DNA from: Pseudomonas putida
GTDB lineage: Bacteria; Pseudomonadota; Gammaproteobacteria; Pseudomonadales; Pseudomonadaceae
DNA length: 64,000 nt
Assembly: GCF_028682635.1 (NCBI RefSeq)
Contig: NZ_JANHLK010000024.1
Location: 1-64,000 of the forward strand
Direction of reading: 5' to 3'
Positions 33,401-41,686 of this stretch are shown here, piece by piece. The notes under the pieces are model-generated. The model did not search any database. It saw only the letters and a program-made list of their open reading frames with translations, and was not told the origin of the DNA. The position numbers and the translations under genes were made by a program. Each line of letters begins with the position of its first letter. The stretch's first letter is position 1.

Positions 33401-35305
33401 CAGGGTGTCGTTGAGTTGCTGGATGTCCAGGTCCAGGCCTTCGGCTGCGGTGAAGGCGAAGTCGTGGATCCAGAACTCGCGGCCATTGGTGTGACGCAGG
33501 CGGTACGGGAATTCACCCAGCACGCGCAGGCCGAGGTTTTCCAGGATCGGCAGGACGTCGGACAGCGCCAACGGGGTGTCGGCGTGGTACAGCTTGCAAT
33601 GCAGCTCCCGCTGGCCGACCTGGCCCAGCGGCTGGTAGAAGCTCATCACCAGCGGGTTCTTGTCGTTGAGGCTCAGCAGGTGCTGCATGTCGACCACAGC
33701 CGAATGCGCGGCGAAACGCTCGCGGTAACCGGCCGGGAAGCCTTTCGGGAAGTCGGCCAGCACGTTGGTGCCCTGGGCCTCGCCGAAGCTTTCGACGGTC
33801 AGCGCCGAGTAATCGTCCTGCCAGCTGCGGCAGGCCTGGATCACTTCGTTTTCCAGCTGCTGCGGGTCGATGTCAATGCGGTTTTTCGGGTCGACGCGCA
33901 GGATCAGCTGCACACGGGCCAGCACGGACTCGGAGAAGAAGGTCCAGAACTCGCAATCCGAGGCTTTCAGGCGATCCATCAGCACTTGCTGGATCTTCTG
34001 CCGTACTTCGGTGGAGTAGATATCACGCGGCACGTAGGCCAGGCAGTAGCAGAAACGACCGTACGGGTCCTTGCGCAGGAACACGCGGATCTTGTTGCGC
34101 TCCTGGATCTGCACGATTGACATCACGGTGCTGAACAGCTCGTCCACCGGCGTCTGGAACAGGTCGTCGCGCGGCAGCACTTCGAGCACCTGGGCCAGTT
34201 CCTTGCCCAGGTGAGCCTTGGCCTGGAAGCCGGAACGGCGTTCGATTTCCGCGACCTTGCGGCGGATGTACGGGATGACCCGCACGCTCTCGCCATACAC
34301 CGAGGAGGTGTAGAGGCCCATGAAACGGCATTCCTTGATGACCTTGCCGTTGGCGTCGATTTCACGGATCGACACGTAGTCCGGGTAAGCCGGACGGTGT
34401 ACACGGCTTGGGTGCGCCGCCTTGGCGAACGACAGCAGGGTCGGTTCGCGCAGGTAGTTGACGGCGTAGTCTTCGATGCGCAGGTCATCGTAGCTCAGGC
34501 CGGCGCGCAGCAGTTTGGTCAGGCCGAGGAAGGAGTCCTTGTCATAGACGATGTGACCGCCATCGGCTTCATCGCTGACCACGAACTCTTCGTAGCCGAG
34601 GAAGGTGAAGTGGTTGCCCACCAGCCATTCCAGGAAACTCTTGATTTCGCTCTTTTCGTCGGCATCGACGGCGAACTGGCTGTTGTCCAGGTTGGTGAGG
34701 ATTTCCTGGACCTTGGCTTTCATCGGCTCGAAATCGCCCACCGCCACGCGCACTTCAGCGAGCACTTGCTCCAGCTCTTTGGCCAGCACGTTCAGTTCGG
34801 CGTTATTGGCGCAACGGTCGATTTCCAGGTACATCAACGACTCTTGCAGCACGTCGTCGCCCTGGGTGCCTTTTGGCAGGATTTCCAGCAACTCGCCCTT
34901 GCTGCCACGACGCACGCTCAGCACGGTGGTCTGCAGGGTGTGGATGCTGTAGCCGCGACGGTTCAGCTCGGTGCGCACCGAGTCCACCAGGAATGGCAGG
35001 TCGTGGTGCAGCACTTCGACCGCGGTGTGGGTCGACTGCCAGCCGTGGCGTTCGTAATCGGGGTTGTAGACGCGCACTTGCGGTTGCGCGTGATCGAAGC
35101 GCTCAAGCAGGCGCCACGCAGAAAGAGTACAGCCAGCGAGGTCAGACAACCGACGTTGGGTCAGTTCATCCAGGGAAATGATGCCGAAGAATTGTTCAGC
35201 GAACAGCGCCACTTGTGGCAGTGCCTGTTCACTGATGTGCTGCGCCAGTGCCGCTTGCAGTTGGTGCTGGAAGTCGGCTTTGCTGGCTGCGGTGAAGAAC
35301 GCCAT
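30416..35305 (-). CDS. gdhB: NAD-specific glutamate dehydrogenase, large type
   Basis: 1629 residues from ATG 35305 (MAFFTAASKADFQHQ, with GGAG upstream). This is the ~180 kDa NAD-GDH type (GDH180) first characterised in Streptomyces and P. aeruginosa, where the protein is about 1620 residues. The long N-terminal regulatory part contains ACT-like folds. The catalytic core lies at about residues 780-1180 with the family's KGGF segment (PVGAKGGFLPRR) and RGGLRWSDREEDFRTEVLGLVKAQQVKN. It oxidatively deaminates glutamate to 2-oxoglutarate and ammonia with NAD+, for amino-acid catabolism. It is monocistronic, with a strong terminator. A 1082-codon open frame on the opposite strand is a codon-bias shadow. 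Confidence 0.95.
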   Translation of the reverse strand: MAFFTAASKADFQHQLQAALAQHISEQALPQVALFAEQFFGIISLDELTQRRLSDLAGCTLSAWRLLERFDHAQPQVRVYNPDYERHGWQSTHTAVEVLHHDLPFLVDSVRTELNRRGYSIHTLQTTVLSVRRGSKGELLEILPKGTQGDDVLQESLMYLEIDRCANNAELNVLAKELEQVLAEVRVAVGDFEPMKAKVQEILTNLDNSQFAVDADEKSEIKSFLEWLVGNHFTFLGYEEFVVSDEADGGHIVYDKDSFLGLTKLLRAGLSYDDLRIEDYAVNYLREPTLLSFAKAAHPSRVHRPAYPDYVSIREIDANGKVIKECRFMGLYTSSVYGESVRVIPYIRRKVAEIERRSGFQAKAHLGKELAQVLEVLPRDDLFQTPVDELFSTVMSIVQIQERNKIRVFLRKDPYGRFCYCLAYVPRDIYSTEVRQKIQQVLMDRLKASDCEFWTFFSESVLARVQLILRVDPKNRIDIDPQQLENEVIQACRSWQDDYSALTVESFGEAQGTNVLADFPKGFPAGYRERFAAHSAVVDMQHLLSLNDKNPLVMSFYQPLGQVGQRELHCKLYHADTPLALSDVLPILENLGLRVLGEFPYRLRHTNGREFWIHDFAFTAAEGLDLDIQQLNDTLQDAFVHIVRGDAENDAFNRLVLTAGLPWRDVALLRAYARYLKQIRLGFDLGYIASTLNNHTDIARELTRLFKTRFYLARKLSSDDLEQRLEHAILTALDDVQVLNEDRILRRYLDLIKATLRTNFYQTDANGHNKSYFSFKFNPHLIPELPKPVPKFEIFVYSPRVEGVHLRFGNVARGGLRWSDREEDFRTEVLGLVKAQQVKNSVIVPVGAKGGFLPRRLPLGGSRDEIAAEGIACYRIFISGLLDITDNLKDGALVPPTNVVRHDNDDPYLVVAADKGTATFSDIANGIAIDYGFWLGDAFASGGSAGYDHKKMGITAKGAWVGVQRHFRERGINVQEDSITVVGVGDMAGDVFGNGLLMSDKLQLVAAFNHLHIFIDPNPNPATSFAERQRLFDLPRSAWSDYDTSIMSEGGGIFSRSAKSIAISPQMQERFDIQADKLTPTELLNALLKAPVDLLWNGGIGTYVKASSESHADVGDKANDALRVNGNELRCKVVGEGGNLGMTQLGRVEFGLNGGGSNTDFIDNAGGVDCSDHEVNIKILLNEVVQAGDMTDKQRNQLLASMTDEVGGLVLGNNYKQTQALSLAARRALPRIAEYKRLMNDLEGRGKLDRAIEFLPNEEAINERIAEGHGLTRAELSVLISYSKIDLKEQLLGSLVPDDDYLTRDMETAFPPTLVSKFSAAMRRHRLKREIVSTQIANDLVNHMGITFVQRLKESTGMSPANVAGAYVIVRDIFHLPHWFRQIENLDYQVSADVQLELMDELMRLGRRATRWFLRARRNEQNAARDVAHFGPHLKELGLKLDELLSGEIRENWQSRYQAYVEAGVPELLARMVAGTSHLYTLLPIIEASDVTGQNPADVAKAYFAVGSALDITWYLQQISALPVENNWQALAREAFRDDVDWQQRAITISVLQQGDGTQDVETRLSLWMAQHGSMIERWRAMLVEIRAASGTDYAMYAVANRELLDLALSGQAVVTTPAPASEVLEPAA

Positions 35306-35807
35306 CTGTGGTACTCCGCTTGGGCTTGTTATTGATGAAAGCGTCGCGCGTAACACCCCTGTTCGGGGCTATGTTTCAAAGCTACCCGTCACCCTGCTCC
35401 TGATTCTCGGGCAGAGGAAACAGGGCGACAGGAGGGTGAAGCTAAACGAGACACTCGGGTCACATTCACCTTCCGTGAATGGGCATCTGCAAAAGCGACT
35501 GGGCTGCGTGCAGCGCAATGCCTTTACGGGTGCTCATCCGTTGCGCAGCTTAACGAGTGCGGCAAGACCCATGCTTGCGGTGCTGCGACATATTCGGTCA
35601 ACGGTACGCTGCTCTGCAGGCGCGCCTTGAACAACACTAGCAGCCGAAGGCGATTTCGGGGCTGATTGCACAGTTTTTGCGGGACAACCGTACCAGAACG
35701 GCAGGTCGGGACGCGCCCTCCCCGCCCCAACCAGAAATTGACAACATCCATGATCGCCGAACCGACCATGGACGCTAATGCTGCTCATTGAAGGAACCTC
35801 GACCGAT
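35306..35807. other. intergenic region between gdhB and the zinc-ribbon gene
   Basis: About 500 bases with no supportable gene on either strand. It contains the gdhB promoter region (minus strand). The most distinct element is a palindrome CATTCAC/GTGAATG at 35463-35481, about 160 bases before the gdhB start. The rightmost part is the 3' end of the zinc-ribbon gene's transcript. Confidence 0.5.
35463..35481. promoter_or_regulatory. palindrome upstream of gdhB
   Basis: Exact 7-bp arms CATTCAC (35463-35469) and GTGAATG (35475-35481) with a five-base centre. Its place before gdhB makes an operator plausible, but a hairpin role cannot be excluded. Confidence 0.35.
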
Positions 35808-37202
35808 TCAGTCGATCAAGTCATCGAACGCCTGAAATCGGCTCACTGTCGCGCAGTCGTAACAGAGCATTTGAATCGTCTTCTTGTCCATGCTGGCATC
35901 GACGTTGGTCGAATCACATTCACGACAGAACAGCTGCAGATGCCCGGCCTGGTCCGTCGTGCAGCCATTGCCAGAGAAAAACCGTGGCACCAGTTCGTCA
36001 CGCCAGTAGAGGCCCGGGGACTTGGAGAAACCTGCTCCGCTGTCCTTGAGTACCACGTCATACAGGATTCGGTGCAAGGCCGACTGCGGCACTCGCGAAT
36101 CGCGATAGGCGGTTTTGCGCCAGTTTCGCGCCTTTGCATCCTGCGCCGTGCCCAACATGTTGCCCGGGATGGTGTTGCAAGCGTGGTTACGGCCCTTGGA
36201 ATTGCCGGTGGCGTAGAAATGCGCGGCATTCTTCACCGCCAACCGCGCAAAGTAGTAGATGTGGCTCACCGAAAAGTCCTGCAGAAGCTGGCCGACAACG
36301 GTTTCGGCGCGCCCTTGGGCACTGAATACAAAACTCACTTCACTGGCCAGGATCTGGATGTACTGAAGCGACTCGTCCCGAGCCAGGCTCAACATCAAGG
36401 CGTACAATTCGCTTTTCCAGGCGGGCTGAACACTGCCTGACAGCTCTTGATACAAAGCGCCGTACAGTGCGTCGCGAGTGCCGCGTATGCCGGGTTCCAA
36501 TGCGACATTGGGTAGCCAGCGCACGGAGCAGAAGTCTTTGATCTGGTAGCCGGACGCCCGATCGAAGGCCTTGATGTCGCCATCCAGGTCGACGTCCAGC
36601 GCTCCGGTCTCGTGCAGGTTCCTCACCAGCGCTTCACTGGCCTCATCAGTGGGTGCCAGAGGTTCGCTCCTGACCCCGGTGGCGAGCGAGGCAATGCGCT
36701 CGCCTCCGTCGACCTGGCCGTCGTCGAGCAAGGCGAGCAGTGCCAGTTTCTGGACGAAGCCCAGCGATGCATAAGGCACCGACGGACGCGGCGTGGCGTA
36801 GCGTTTCTGCAGCTCGAGACGATCGCGCTGCGCCTGGGCGGCGATTTCCTGCTGGCGCAGCTTGTAGCACTCATTGCAGGTACAGCGCTTGATTCGCCCT
36901 TGGTGGCCAGGCTCATGGTGATAGTGCTCGCAACGCACGCACTTGAAAGGGTTACGAAGTGAGACAGGGGTACCCTTGGCGTGCCGGCGCACCCACATGG
37001 GCAGGTCGCAGTAGGGGCAGGTCAGGTCCTTGCTGATGATCGGCGGCAATATCTTCAACAGACTGCGGACTTCAGGCGCAATGTTGAACTCGATTTTCAG
37101 GTCGGCACTTTTTTCACCGTCCAGATAGCGCTGGTACAGTTGCTCGATTTGTTCCTCGGACAGGTGCTTGATCTCATCTGCCCGTTCGAAATACTGACTC
37201 AT
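35808..37202 (-). CDS. multi-zinc-ribbon protein of unknown function
   Basis: 464 residues from ATG 37202 (AGGA nine bases upstream). An N-terminal HTH-like segment (LSEEQIEQLYQRYLDGEKSADLKIEFNI, about residues 14-42) is followed by a zinc ribbon (CPYC ... CVRC, about 62-91) and a second Cys cluster (CTCNEC, about 107-112). A helical middle part follows, with an acidic DDGQVDGGE stretch. A third ribbon closes the C-terminus (CREC ... CYDC, about 425-453). It therefore has at least eight metal-binding cysteines and probably binds nucleic acid. No signal peptide or catalytic motif is visible. It is alone on its strand; I do not recognise the family. Confidence 0.78.
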   Translation of the reverse strand: MSQYFERADEIKHLSEEQIEQLYQRYLDGEKSADLKIEFNIAPEVRSLLKILPPIISKDLTCPYCDLPMWVRRHAKGTPVSLRNPFKCVRCEHYHHEPGHQGRIKRCTCNECYKLRQQEIAAQAQRDRLELQKRYATPRPSVPYASLGFVQKLALLALLDDGQVDGGERIASLATGVRSEPLAPTDEASEALVRNLHETGALDVDLDGDIKAFDRASGYQIKDFCSVRWLPNVALEPGIRGTRDALYGALYQELSGSVQPAWKSELYALMLSLARDESLQYIQILASEVSFVFSAQGRAETVVGQLLQDFSVSHIYYFARLAVKNAAHFYATGNSKGRNHACNTIPGNMLGTAQDAKARNWRKTAYRDSRVPQSALHRILYDVVLKDSGAGFSKSPGLYWRDELVPRFFSGNGCTTDQAGHLQLFCRECDSTNVDASMDKKTIQMLCYDCATVSRFQAFDDLID

Positions 37203-37558
37203 CGAAAGAGGTCCTTTTTACATGATTGACTGCGCAATCCTTTGCGTCTGGGCGATCACGCTAAGGGATTGAAATGCGCAAAGACAAGTAAAAAACCTGC
37301 TTCCTGGCGTTATTTTCAGGGCTCGCAAACCTCCTGCAACAGGATCGGAAATTTCCTATGGCAAGTTAGGAAAAGTCCGTGAGAAGTACCCTTCATCATT
37401 CACAGGGTCTAGTTATAACGGCTTTTCGATACATCAGAGTGATAATGGAAATCGGTGTTTTCCCGCCACGTCAGCAACCTGAGGCAGCAGAAATATCCGT
37501 GGACTGGCAGAATTGCATTTTTTTACGTTCATCACGCTCGCCGAGCCAGGAATTCCCC
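37203..37558. other. intergenic region, divergent promoters
   Basis: About 350 bases between the divergent zinc-ribbon gene and the small acidic protein gene. No gene is supportable; an in-frame ATG at 37445 would extend the latter but lacks a ribosome binding site. The GC content falls towards 37260-37440. AGGAA at 37548-37552 precedes the ATG at 37559. Confidence 0.4.
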
Positions 37559-37912
37559 ATGCAAATGACCACCGCCCTCTTGATCGTCAACCCTTGCGAT
37601 GAAGAAGAAGACGACATGGCGATGCTGTGCTGCCATAGCGAAAAGGGTGAGATGTTTCTCATGAGTCGGTATCCGGATGAGGATGAGCTTGAGATCACCC
37701 TCGATGGCGAGCCTTCGACCCTGGATGGCGTGAAGGTTACCCTCAGCCCTACCCTGCTGAAGATCGAGATCGCCGCGGCGGATGCCGATGCGTTGAATGG
37801 GGATGATGTGCTGGAGATCACTTTTAACCCGGACATGGTGGATCTGGCGGAGGTTCAGGAAACCCTGAAGAATATCCTTGACGGTACCGGGACCTTTATC
37901 AGTCAGATTTGA
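37559..37912 (+). CDS. small acidic hypothetical protein
   Basis: 117 residues, MQMTTALLIVNPCDEEEDDMAMLCCHSEKGEMFLMSRYPDEDELEITLDGEPSTLDGV. It is very acidic (Asp/Glu-rich throughout), with regular beta-strand spacing and no signal or membrane segment. ATG 37559 has AGGAA nine bases upstream, better than the earlier in-frame starts. I do not recognise a named family; the pattern of paired strands (VTLSPTLLKIEIAAADADAL, DDVLEITFNPDMVDLAEV) suggests a compact beta fold. It stands alone between the zinc-ribbon gene and the second moxR cluster. Confidence 0.78.
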   Translation: MQMTTALLIVNPCDEEEDDMAMLCCHSEKGEMFLMSRYPDEDELEITLDGEPSTLDGVKVTLSPTLLKIEIAAADADALNGDDVLEITFNPDMVDLAEVQETLKNILDGTGTFISQI

Positions 37913-37924
37913 TGTGTCTGAACC

Positions 37925-38043
37925 GGCCCTATCGCTGGCAAGCCAGCTCCTACAGTGACCGATGTGTTGCACTGATAGCATCCACACCGCCAATAACTGC
38001 AGGACTGCGGCGCGACGATTCGACTTGCCAGCGATGAGGCCCT
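37925..38043. repeat. REP pair, one copy degenerate
   Basis: A complete TGTAGGAGCTGGC-class REP in minus orientation (CGCTGGCAAGCCAGCTCCTA at 37933-37952) is followed by a decayed inverted partner ending CGACTTGCCAGCGATGAGGC (38021-38040). It lies between the acidic protein gene and moxR of cluster 2; the rest of the gap to 38213 holds no gene. Confidence 0.8.
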
Positions 38044-38213
38044 GACAGTCACCTCAGGACTGTCGCCCTGCAAAAACCAGCAAATCCCCAACCATTTCCC
38101 GCATTTTGCACAAAATGCCGTTAGTCGCCGCCCCCCGCGATGGATTAAAGTAACGCCCCCAGCCCTGGCGTTATACGAACGTCTTCGGTCACCCTCTCCA
38201 GGAACAGTCATCG

Positions 38214-39173
38214 ATGGAACATCGTGAAGCGCTGCTAGCGCTGCGAACCTTTCTTTCAACGCAGATTCTCGGCCAGGAAAAACTCATCGAGCGCTTGCTC
38301 ATCGCCCTGCTTGCCGACGGCCACATGCTGGTTGAAGGGGCCCCTGGCCTGGCCAAGACCAAGGCCATCAAGGAACTGGCAGAAGGCATCGAAGCGCAGT
38401 TCCATCGCATCCAGTTCACACCCGACCTGTTGCCTGCCGACATCACCGGTACCGAGATCTATCGGCCGGAAACCGGCAGCTTCGTGTTCCAGCAGGGCCC
38501 GATCTTCCACAACCTGGTGCTGGCGGACGAAATCAACCGTGCCCCGGCCAAGGTTCAATCGGCATTGCTCGAAGCCATGGGTGAGCGCCAGGTCAGTGTC
38601 GGACGCAGCACCTATGAGCTTTCGCCGTTGTTCCTGGTGATGGCCACGCAAAACCCGATCGAGCAGGAAGGCACCTACCCGCTGCCCGAAGCGCAGCTGG
38701 ACCGTTTCCTGATGCACGTGAAAATCGGTTTTCCGGACGCTGCTGTCGAACGCCGCATCCTGCAACAAGCCCGTGGCGAAGCCTTGAACGGCGAAACCAA
38801 GCCCGAACGCCGGGTCAGCCAGCAGGCGATCTTCGCCGCACGCAAGGAGATTCTCGGCCTGTACATTGCCGACGCCGTGGAGGAATACCTGGTGCAACTG
38901 GTCATGGCCACGCGCACCCCGGCCAAGTTCGATCCGGAAATGGCCGAATGGATCGCCTACGGCGCCAGCCCCCGCGGTTCGATTGCCCTGGATCGCTGCG
39001 CCCGGGCGCACGCCTGGCTAGCCGGGCGCGACTTCGTCAGCCCCGAAGACATCCAGGCGGTACTGTTCGATGTATTGCGCCACCGCATCATTCTTTCCTT
39101 TGAAGCCGAAGCCGCCGGTATCGACCAGGACCGGGTGGTCCAGCGGATTCTCGACGTCGTAGCCGTCGCTTGA
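38214..39173 (+). CDS. moxR: MoxR-family AAA+ ATPase (cluster 2)
   Basis: 319 residues from ATG 38214 (AGGAACAG upstream). Walker A APGLAKTKA (about residues 42-50), Walker B LVLADEINR (about 101-109) and VMATQNPIEQEGTYPLPEAQLDRF are intact, and the sequence runs parallel to the cluster 1 copy at 4929-5909. The MoxR ATPase forms ring hexamers and works with the VWA proteins downstream. This cluster contains only moxR, DUF58, DUF4381, VWA, VWA-TPR and batD genes, so it appears to be the standard form without the added envelope enzymes of cluster 1. Confidence 0.94.
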   Translation: MEHREALLALRTFLSTQILGQEKLIERLLIALLADGHMLVEGAPGLAKTKAIKELAEGIEAQFHRIQFTPDLLPADITGTEIYRPETGSFVFQQGPIFHNLVLADEINRAPAKVQSALLEAMGERQVSVGRSTYELSPLFLVMATQNPIEQEGTYPLPEAQLDRFLMHVKIGFPDAAVERRILQQARGEALNGETKPERRVSQQAIFAARKEILGLYIADAVEEYLVQLVMATRTPAKFDPEMAEWIAYGASPRGSIALDRCARAHAWLAGRDFVSPEDIQAVLFDVLRHRIILSFEAEAAGIDQDRVVQRILDVVAVA

Positions 39174-39178
39174 CCCCG

Positions 39179-40123
39179 ATGAACGCCATCCTGCCGCCCG
39201 AACCGGGCATCCGTGTCAGCCTCGCCGAGTTGATCGAGATGCGTCATCGCGTGCGTGAAGTGCAGCTGTTTTCCACGCCGAGCCAGCGCAGCCCGCTGAT
39301 CGGCCTGCACCACTCCAAGCTGCGGGGCCGTGGCGTGGATTTCGATCAGGTGCGGGTTTATCAAGCCGGCGACGACGTGCGCAGCATCGACTGGCGCGTC
39401 ACCGCCCGCACCCAGGAACCCCACACCAAGCTGTTTCACGAAGAACGCGAGCGGCCGATCTTCATCATGGTCGAGCAGAGTCGTCGGTTGTTCTTCGGCT
39501 CGGGGCTGATGTTCAAGTCGGTGCTCGCCGCCCAGGCCGCGAGCCTGATCGGCTGGGCCGCGCTGGGGCATAACGACCGGGTCGGAGGCCTGGTGTTCGG
39601 CGACAATGAGCATTACGAAATCAAGCCAAGGCGCAGCAAACAGAGCCTGCTGCAGTTGCTCAACCGCCTGGTGCGGGTCAACCAGTCGCTGCACACCGAA
39701 AGCGAGCCCGATCGCGATGCGTTCGGCATTGCCTTGCGCCGCGCGCGGGAGGTGTTGCGGCCCGGCAGCCTGGCGATCGTGATCTGCGACGAGCGCGCCT
39801 TGTCCGAAAGCGCCGAACAACAGCTGAGCCTGTTGTCGCGCCATTGCGACCTGTTGCTGCTGCCATTGTCCGATCCGCTGGATCATGCCCTGCCTGCCGC
39901 CGGACTGTTGCGCTTCGCCGAGCGTGGCGCACAACTGGAACTCGACACGCTCAACTTCGACCTGCGCCAGACCTACCGCGCCCAGGCCGAAGCGCGCATC
40001 GCCCGCTGGGAGCTGCTGGCACAGAAGCTTCGAGTGTTGTTGATGCCGCTGAGCACGCAAAGTGAAATGGTCGAGCAACTGCGCGAGTACCTCAACCCAC
40101 AGCAGCCGGGGAAAGGTCGATGA
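39179..40123 (+). CDS. DUF58 protein (cluster 2)
   Basis: 314 residues if started at ATG 39179 (MNAILPPEPGIRVSLAEL); a TTG at 39170 overlapping the moxR stop would add three residues and would mimic the coupling seen elsewhere in the operon, but no clear Shine-Dalgarno decides between them. The DUF58 core LRGRGVDFDQVRVYQAGDDVRSIDWRVTARTQEPHTKLFHEERERPIFIMVEQSRRLFFG is nearly parallel to the cluster 1 protein. The stop overlaps the DUF4381 start (ATGA 40120-40123). Confidence 0.88.
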   Translation: MNAILPPEPGIRVSLAELIEMRHRVREVQLFSTPSQRSPLIGLHHSKLRGRGVDFDQVRVYQAGDDVRSIDWRVTARTQEPHTKLFHEERERPIFIMVEQSRRLFFGSGLMFKSVLAAQAASLIGWAALGHNDRVGGLVFGDNEHYEIKPRRSKQSLLQLLNRLVRVNQSLHTESEPDRDAFGIALRRAREVLRPGSLAIVICDERALSESAEQQLSLLSRHCDLLLLPLSDPLDHALPAAGLLRFAERGAQLELDTLNFDLRQTYRAQAEARIARWELLAQKLRVLLMPLSTQSEMVEQLREYLNPQQPGKGR

Positions 40124-40614
40124 GCAGTCTCGAGCAGTTGCAGCCACTGATTTCTCCGCCCCCCGTGGAGTTCTGGCCGCCGGCACCGGGCTGGTGGTTG
40201 CTGCTGCTGTTACTGCCGGCCATCGGCTTTGGCCTGTGGAAGCTGCGGCACCTATTGACTCGCCAGCAACCGGTAGCCCCCGTCGAACAACCGCTGGACC
40301 CGGTGCGCGTGGCCGCACTGGCGGAACTGGCGCGCATGCCCAAACCTTACGACGGCGCGCCCGCCGGTGCCTGGCTGCAGCAACTCAATGGCCTGCTCAA
40401 GCGTCTGTGCCGCAACCATTACCCCTACAGCCAGAGCCATACCCTCAATGGCCGCAAATGGCTGGCTTTTCTCGACAACCGCTGCCCCGCTGCCGGCCTG
40501 ACCCGCTGGATGGTGCTGGTCGAAGGCGCCTACAAGCCCGAATGCAAGCTGGACGACAAGGCCATCGCCGGCCTGACCCAGGCGGTCGACACCTGGATTC
40601 GCAAACATGTTTGA
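40120..40614 (+). CDS. DUF4381 protein (cluster 2)
   Basis: 164 residues, start overlapping the DUF58 stop. One membrane helix near residues 27-44 (GWWLLLLLLPAIGFGLWKL) is followed by a soluble tail with LQQLNGLLKRLCRNHYPYSQSHTLNGRKWLAFLDNR. It is about 27 residues shorter than the cluster 1 homologue and contains no REP-derived segment, so it shows the ancestral length. It overlaps the next gene by eight bases. The role within the MoxR-VWA complex is not established. Confidence 0.88.
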   Translation: MSSLEQLQPLISPPPVEFWPPAPGWWLLLLLLPAIGFGLWKLRHLLTRQQPVAPVEQPLDPVRVAALAELARMPKPYDGAPAGAWLQQLNGLLKRLCRNHYPYSQSHTLNGRKWLAFLDNRCPAAGLTRWMVLVEGAYKPECKLDDKAIAGLTQAVDTWIRKHV

Positions 40615-41686
40615 GTTCGCCTGGCCGTGGATGTTCGCCCTGCTGCCGCTGCCCTGGTTGATGCGTGTGCTGTTGCCGGTGGCCGACAGTGGCGAACCGG
40701 CACTCAAGGTCAGTTTTCTCGCTGACCTCGAAGGCCTGGCCAAACGCCGCGCCCGGGCCAACTTGCCCGCCTGGCGTCAGCAGGCGCCGTTTTTGCTGCT
40801 CTGGTTGCTGCTGCTGAGCGCCGCCGCGCGCCCGCAATGGCTCGGCGAGCCGTTGCCGATTGCAGCCAGCGGGCGCGACCTGCTGGTGGCGGTGGACGTG
40901 TCCGGTTCGATGGACTTTCCCGATATGCAGTGGCAGGACGATGACGTCAGCCGCCTCACCCTGGTCCAGCATTTGCTCGGCGATTTCCTCGAAAGTCGCG
41001 ACGGCGACCGGGTCGGGCTGATCCTGTTCGGCAGCCGGGCGTACGTGCAGGCACCCCTGACGTTTGACCGGCATACCGTGCGCGTCTGGCTCGACGAAGC
41101 GCGTATCGGCATCGCCGGCAAGAACACCGCCATCGGTGACGCCATCGGCCTGGCCCTCAAGCGCCTGCGACAACGCCCGGCGCAAAGCCGCGTGTTGATT
41201 CTGGTCACCGATGGCGCCAACAACGGCGGCGAAATCGATCCGCTGACCGCCGCGCGCCTGGCGGCCAAGGAAGGGGTGAAAATCTACCCGATCGGTATCG
41301 GCGCCGACCCGGAAGAAAGCGGCACCCCCGGTTTCCTGGGGATCAATCCGAGCCTGGATCTTGACGAACCCACCTTGAAGGCGATCGCCGACGCCACCGG
41401 CGGCCAGTACTTCCGCGCTCGCGATGGCCAGGAACTGCAAGCGATCAAGGGCACCCTCGACAAACTGGAGCCCGTGACCCAGCAACCGACCCAGGCCCGT
41501 CCGGCCCAGGCGTTGTACCACTGGCCGCTGGCGCTGGCGTTGTGGCTGAGCATGCTGCTGGTGGTGCGCGAGCTGTGGCCGGACAACCCGCTGCAACGAT
41601 TTTTCACCAAGGACCTGTTCTTGCAATCGCCATTGCCTGACTGGCGCCAGCGCCTCAAACGCCTGCGCCTGCGGAGGCGCCGATGA
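40607..41686 (+). CDS. batA: BatA-like VWA membrane protein (cluster 2)
   Basis: 359 residues. Helices occur near the N-terminus (residues about 5-22 and 57-75), followed by a VWA domain (about 90-290) with MIDAS DVSGSMDFPD near residue 98, KNTAIGD and LVTDGANNGG. A C-terminal helix (about 305-325) and a basic cytoplasmic tail complete it. The segment GIGADPEESGTPGFLGINPSLDLDEPTLKAIADATGGQYFRARDG matches BatA proteins. It corresponds to 7400-8392 of cluster 1. Its stop overlaps the VWA-TPR start (ATGA). Confidence 0.92.
   Translation: MFEFAWPWMFALLPLPWLMRVLLPVADSGEPALKVSFLADLEGLAKRRARANLPAWRQQAPFLLLWLLLLSAAARPQWLGEPLPIAASGRDLLVAVDVSGSMDFPDMQWQDDDVSRLTLVQHLLGDFLESRDGDRVGLILFGSRAYVQAPLTFDRHTVRVWLDEARIGIAGKNTAIGDAIGLALKRLRQRPAQSRVLILVTDGANNGGEIDPLTAARLAAKEGVKIYPIGIGADPEESGTPGFLGINPSLDLDEPTLKAIADATGGQYFRARDGQELQAIKGTLDKLEPVTQQPTQARPAQALYHWPLALALWLSMLLVVRELWPDNPLQRFFTKDLFLQSPLPDWRQRLKRLRLRRRR

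Noticed and set aside
30872..34120. A 1082-codon open frame on the plus strand, opposite gdhB
   Set aside because: It is fully antisense to a clearly conserved glutamate dehydrogenase; its His/Gln/Val/Asp-rich composition is what results from reading GC-rich codons backwards, and it has no recognisable domain.
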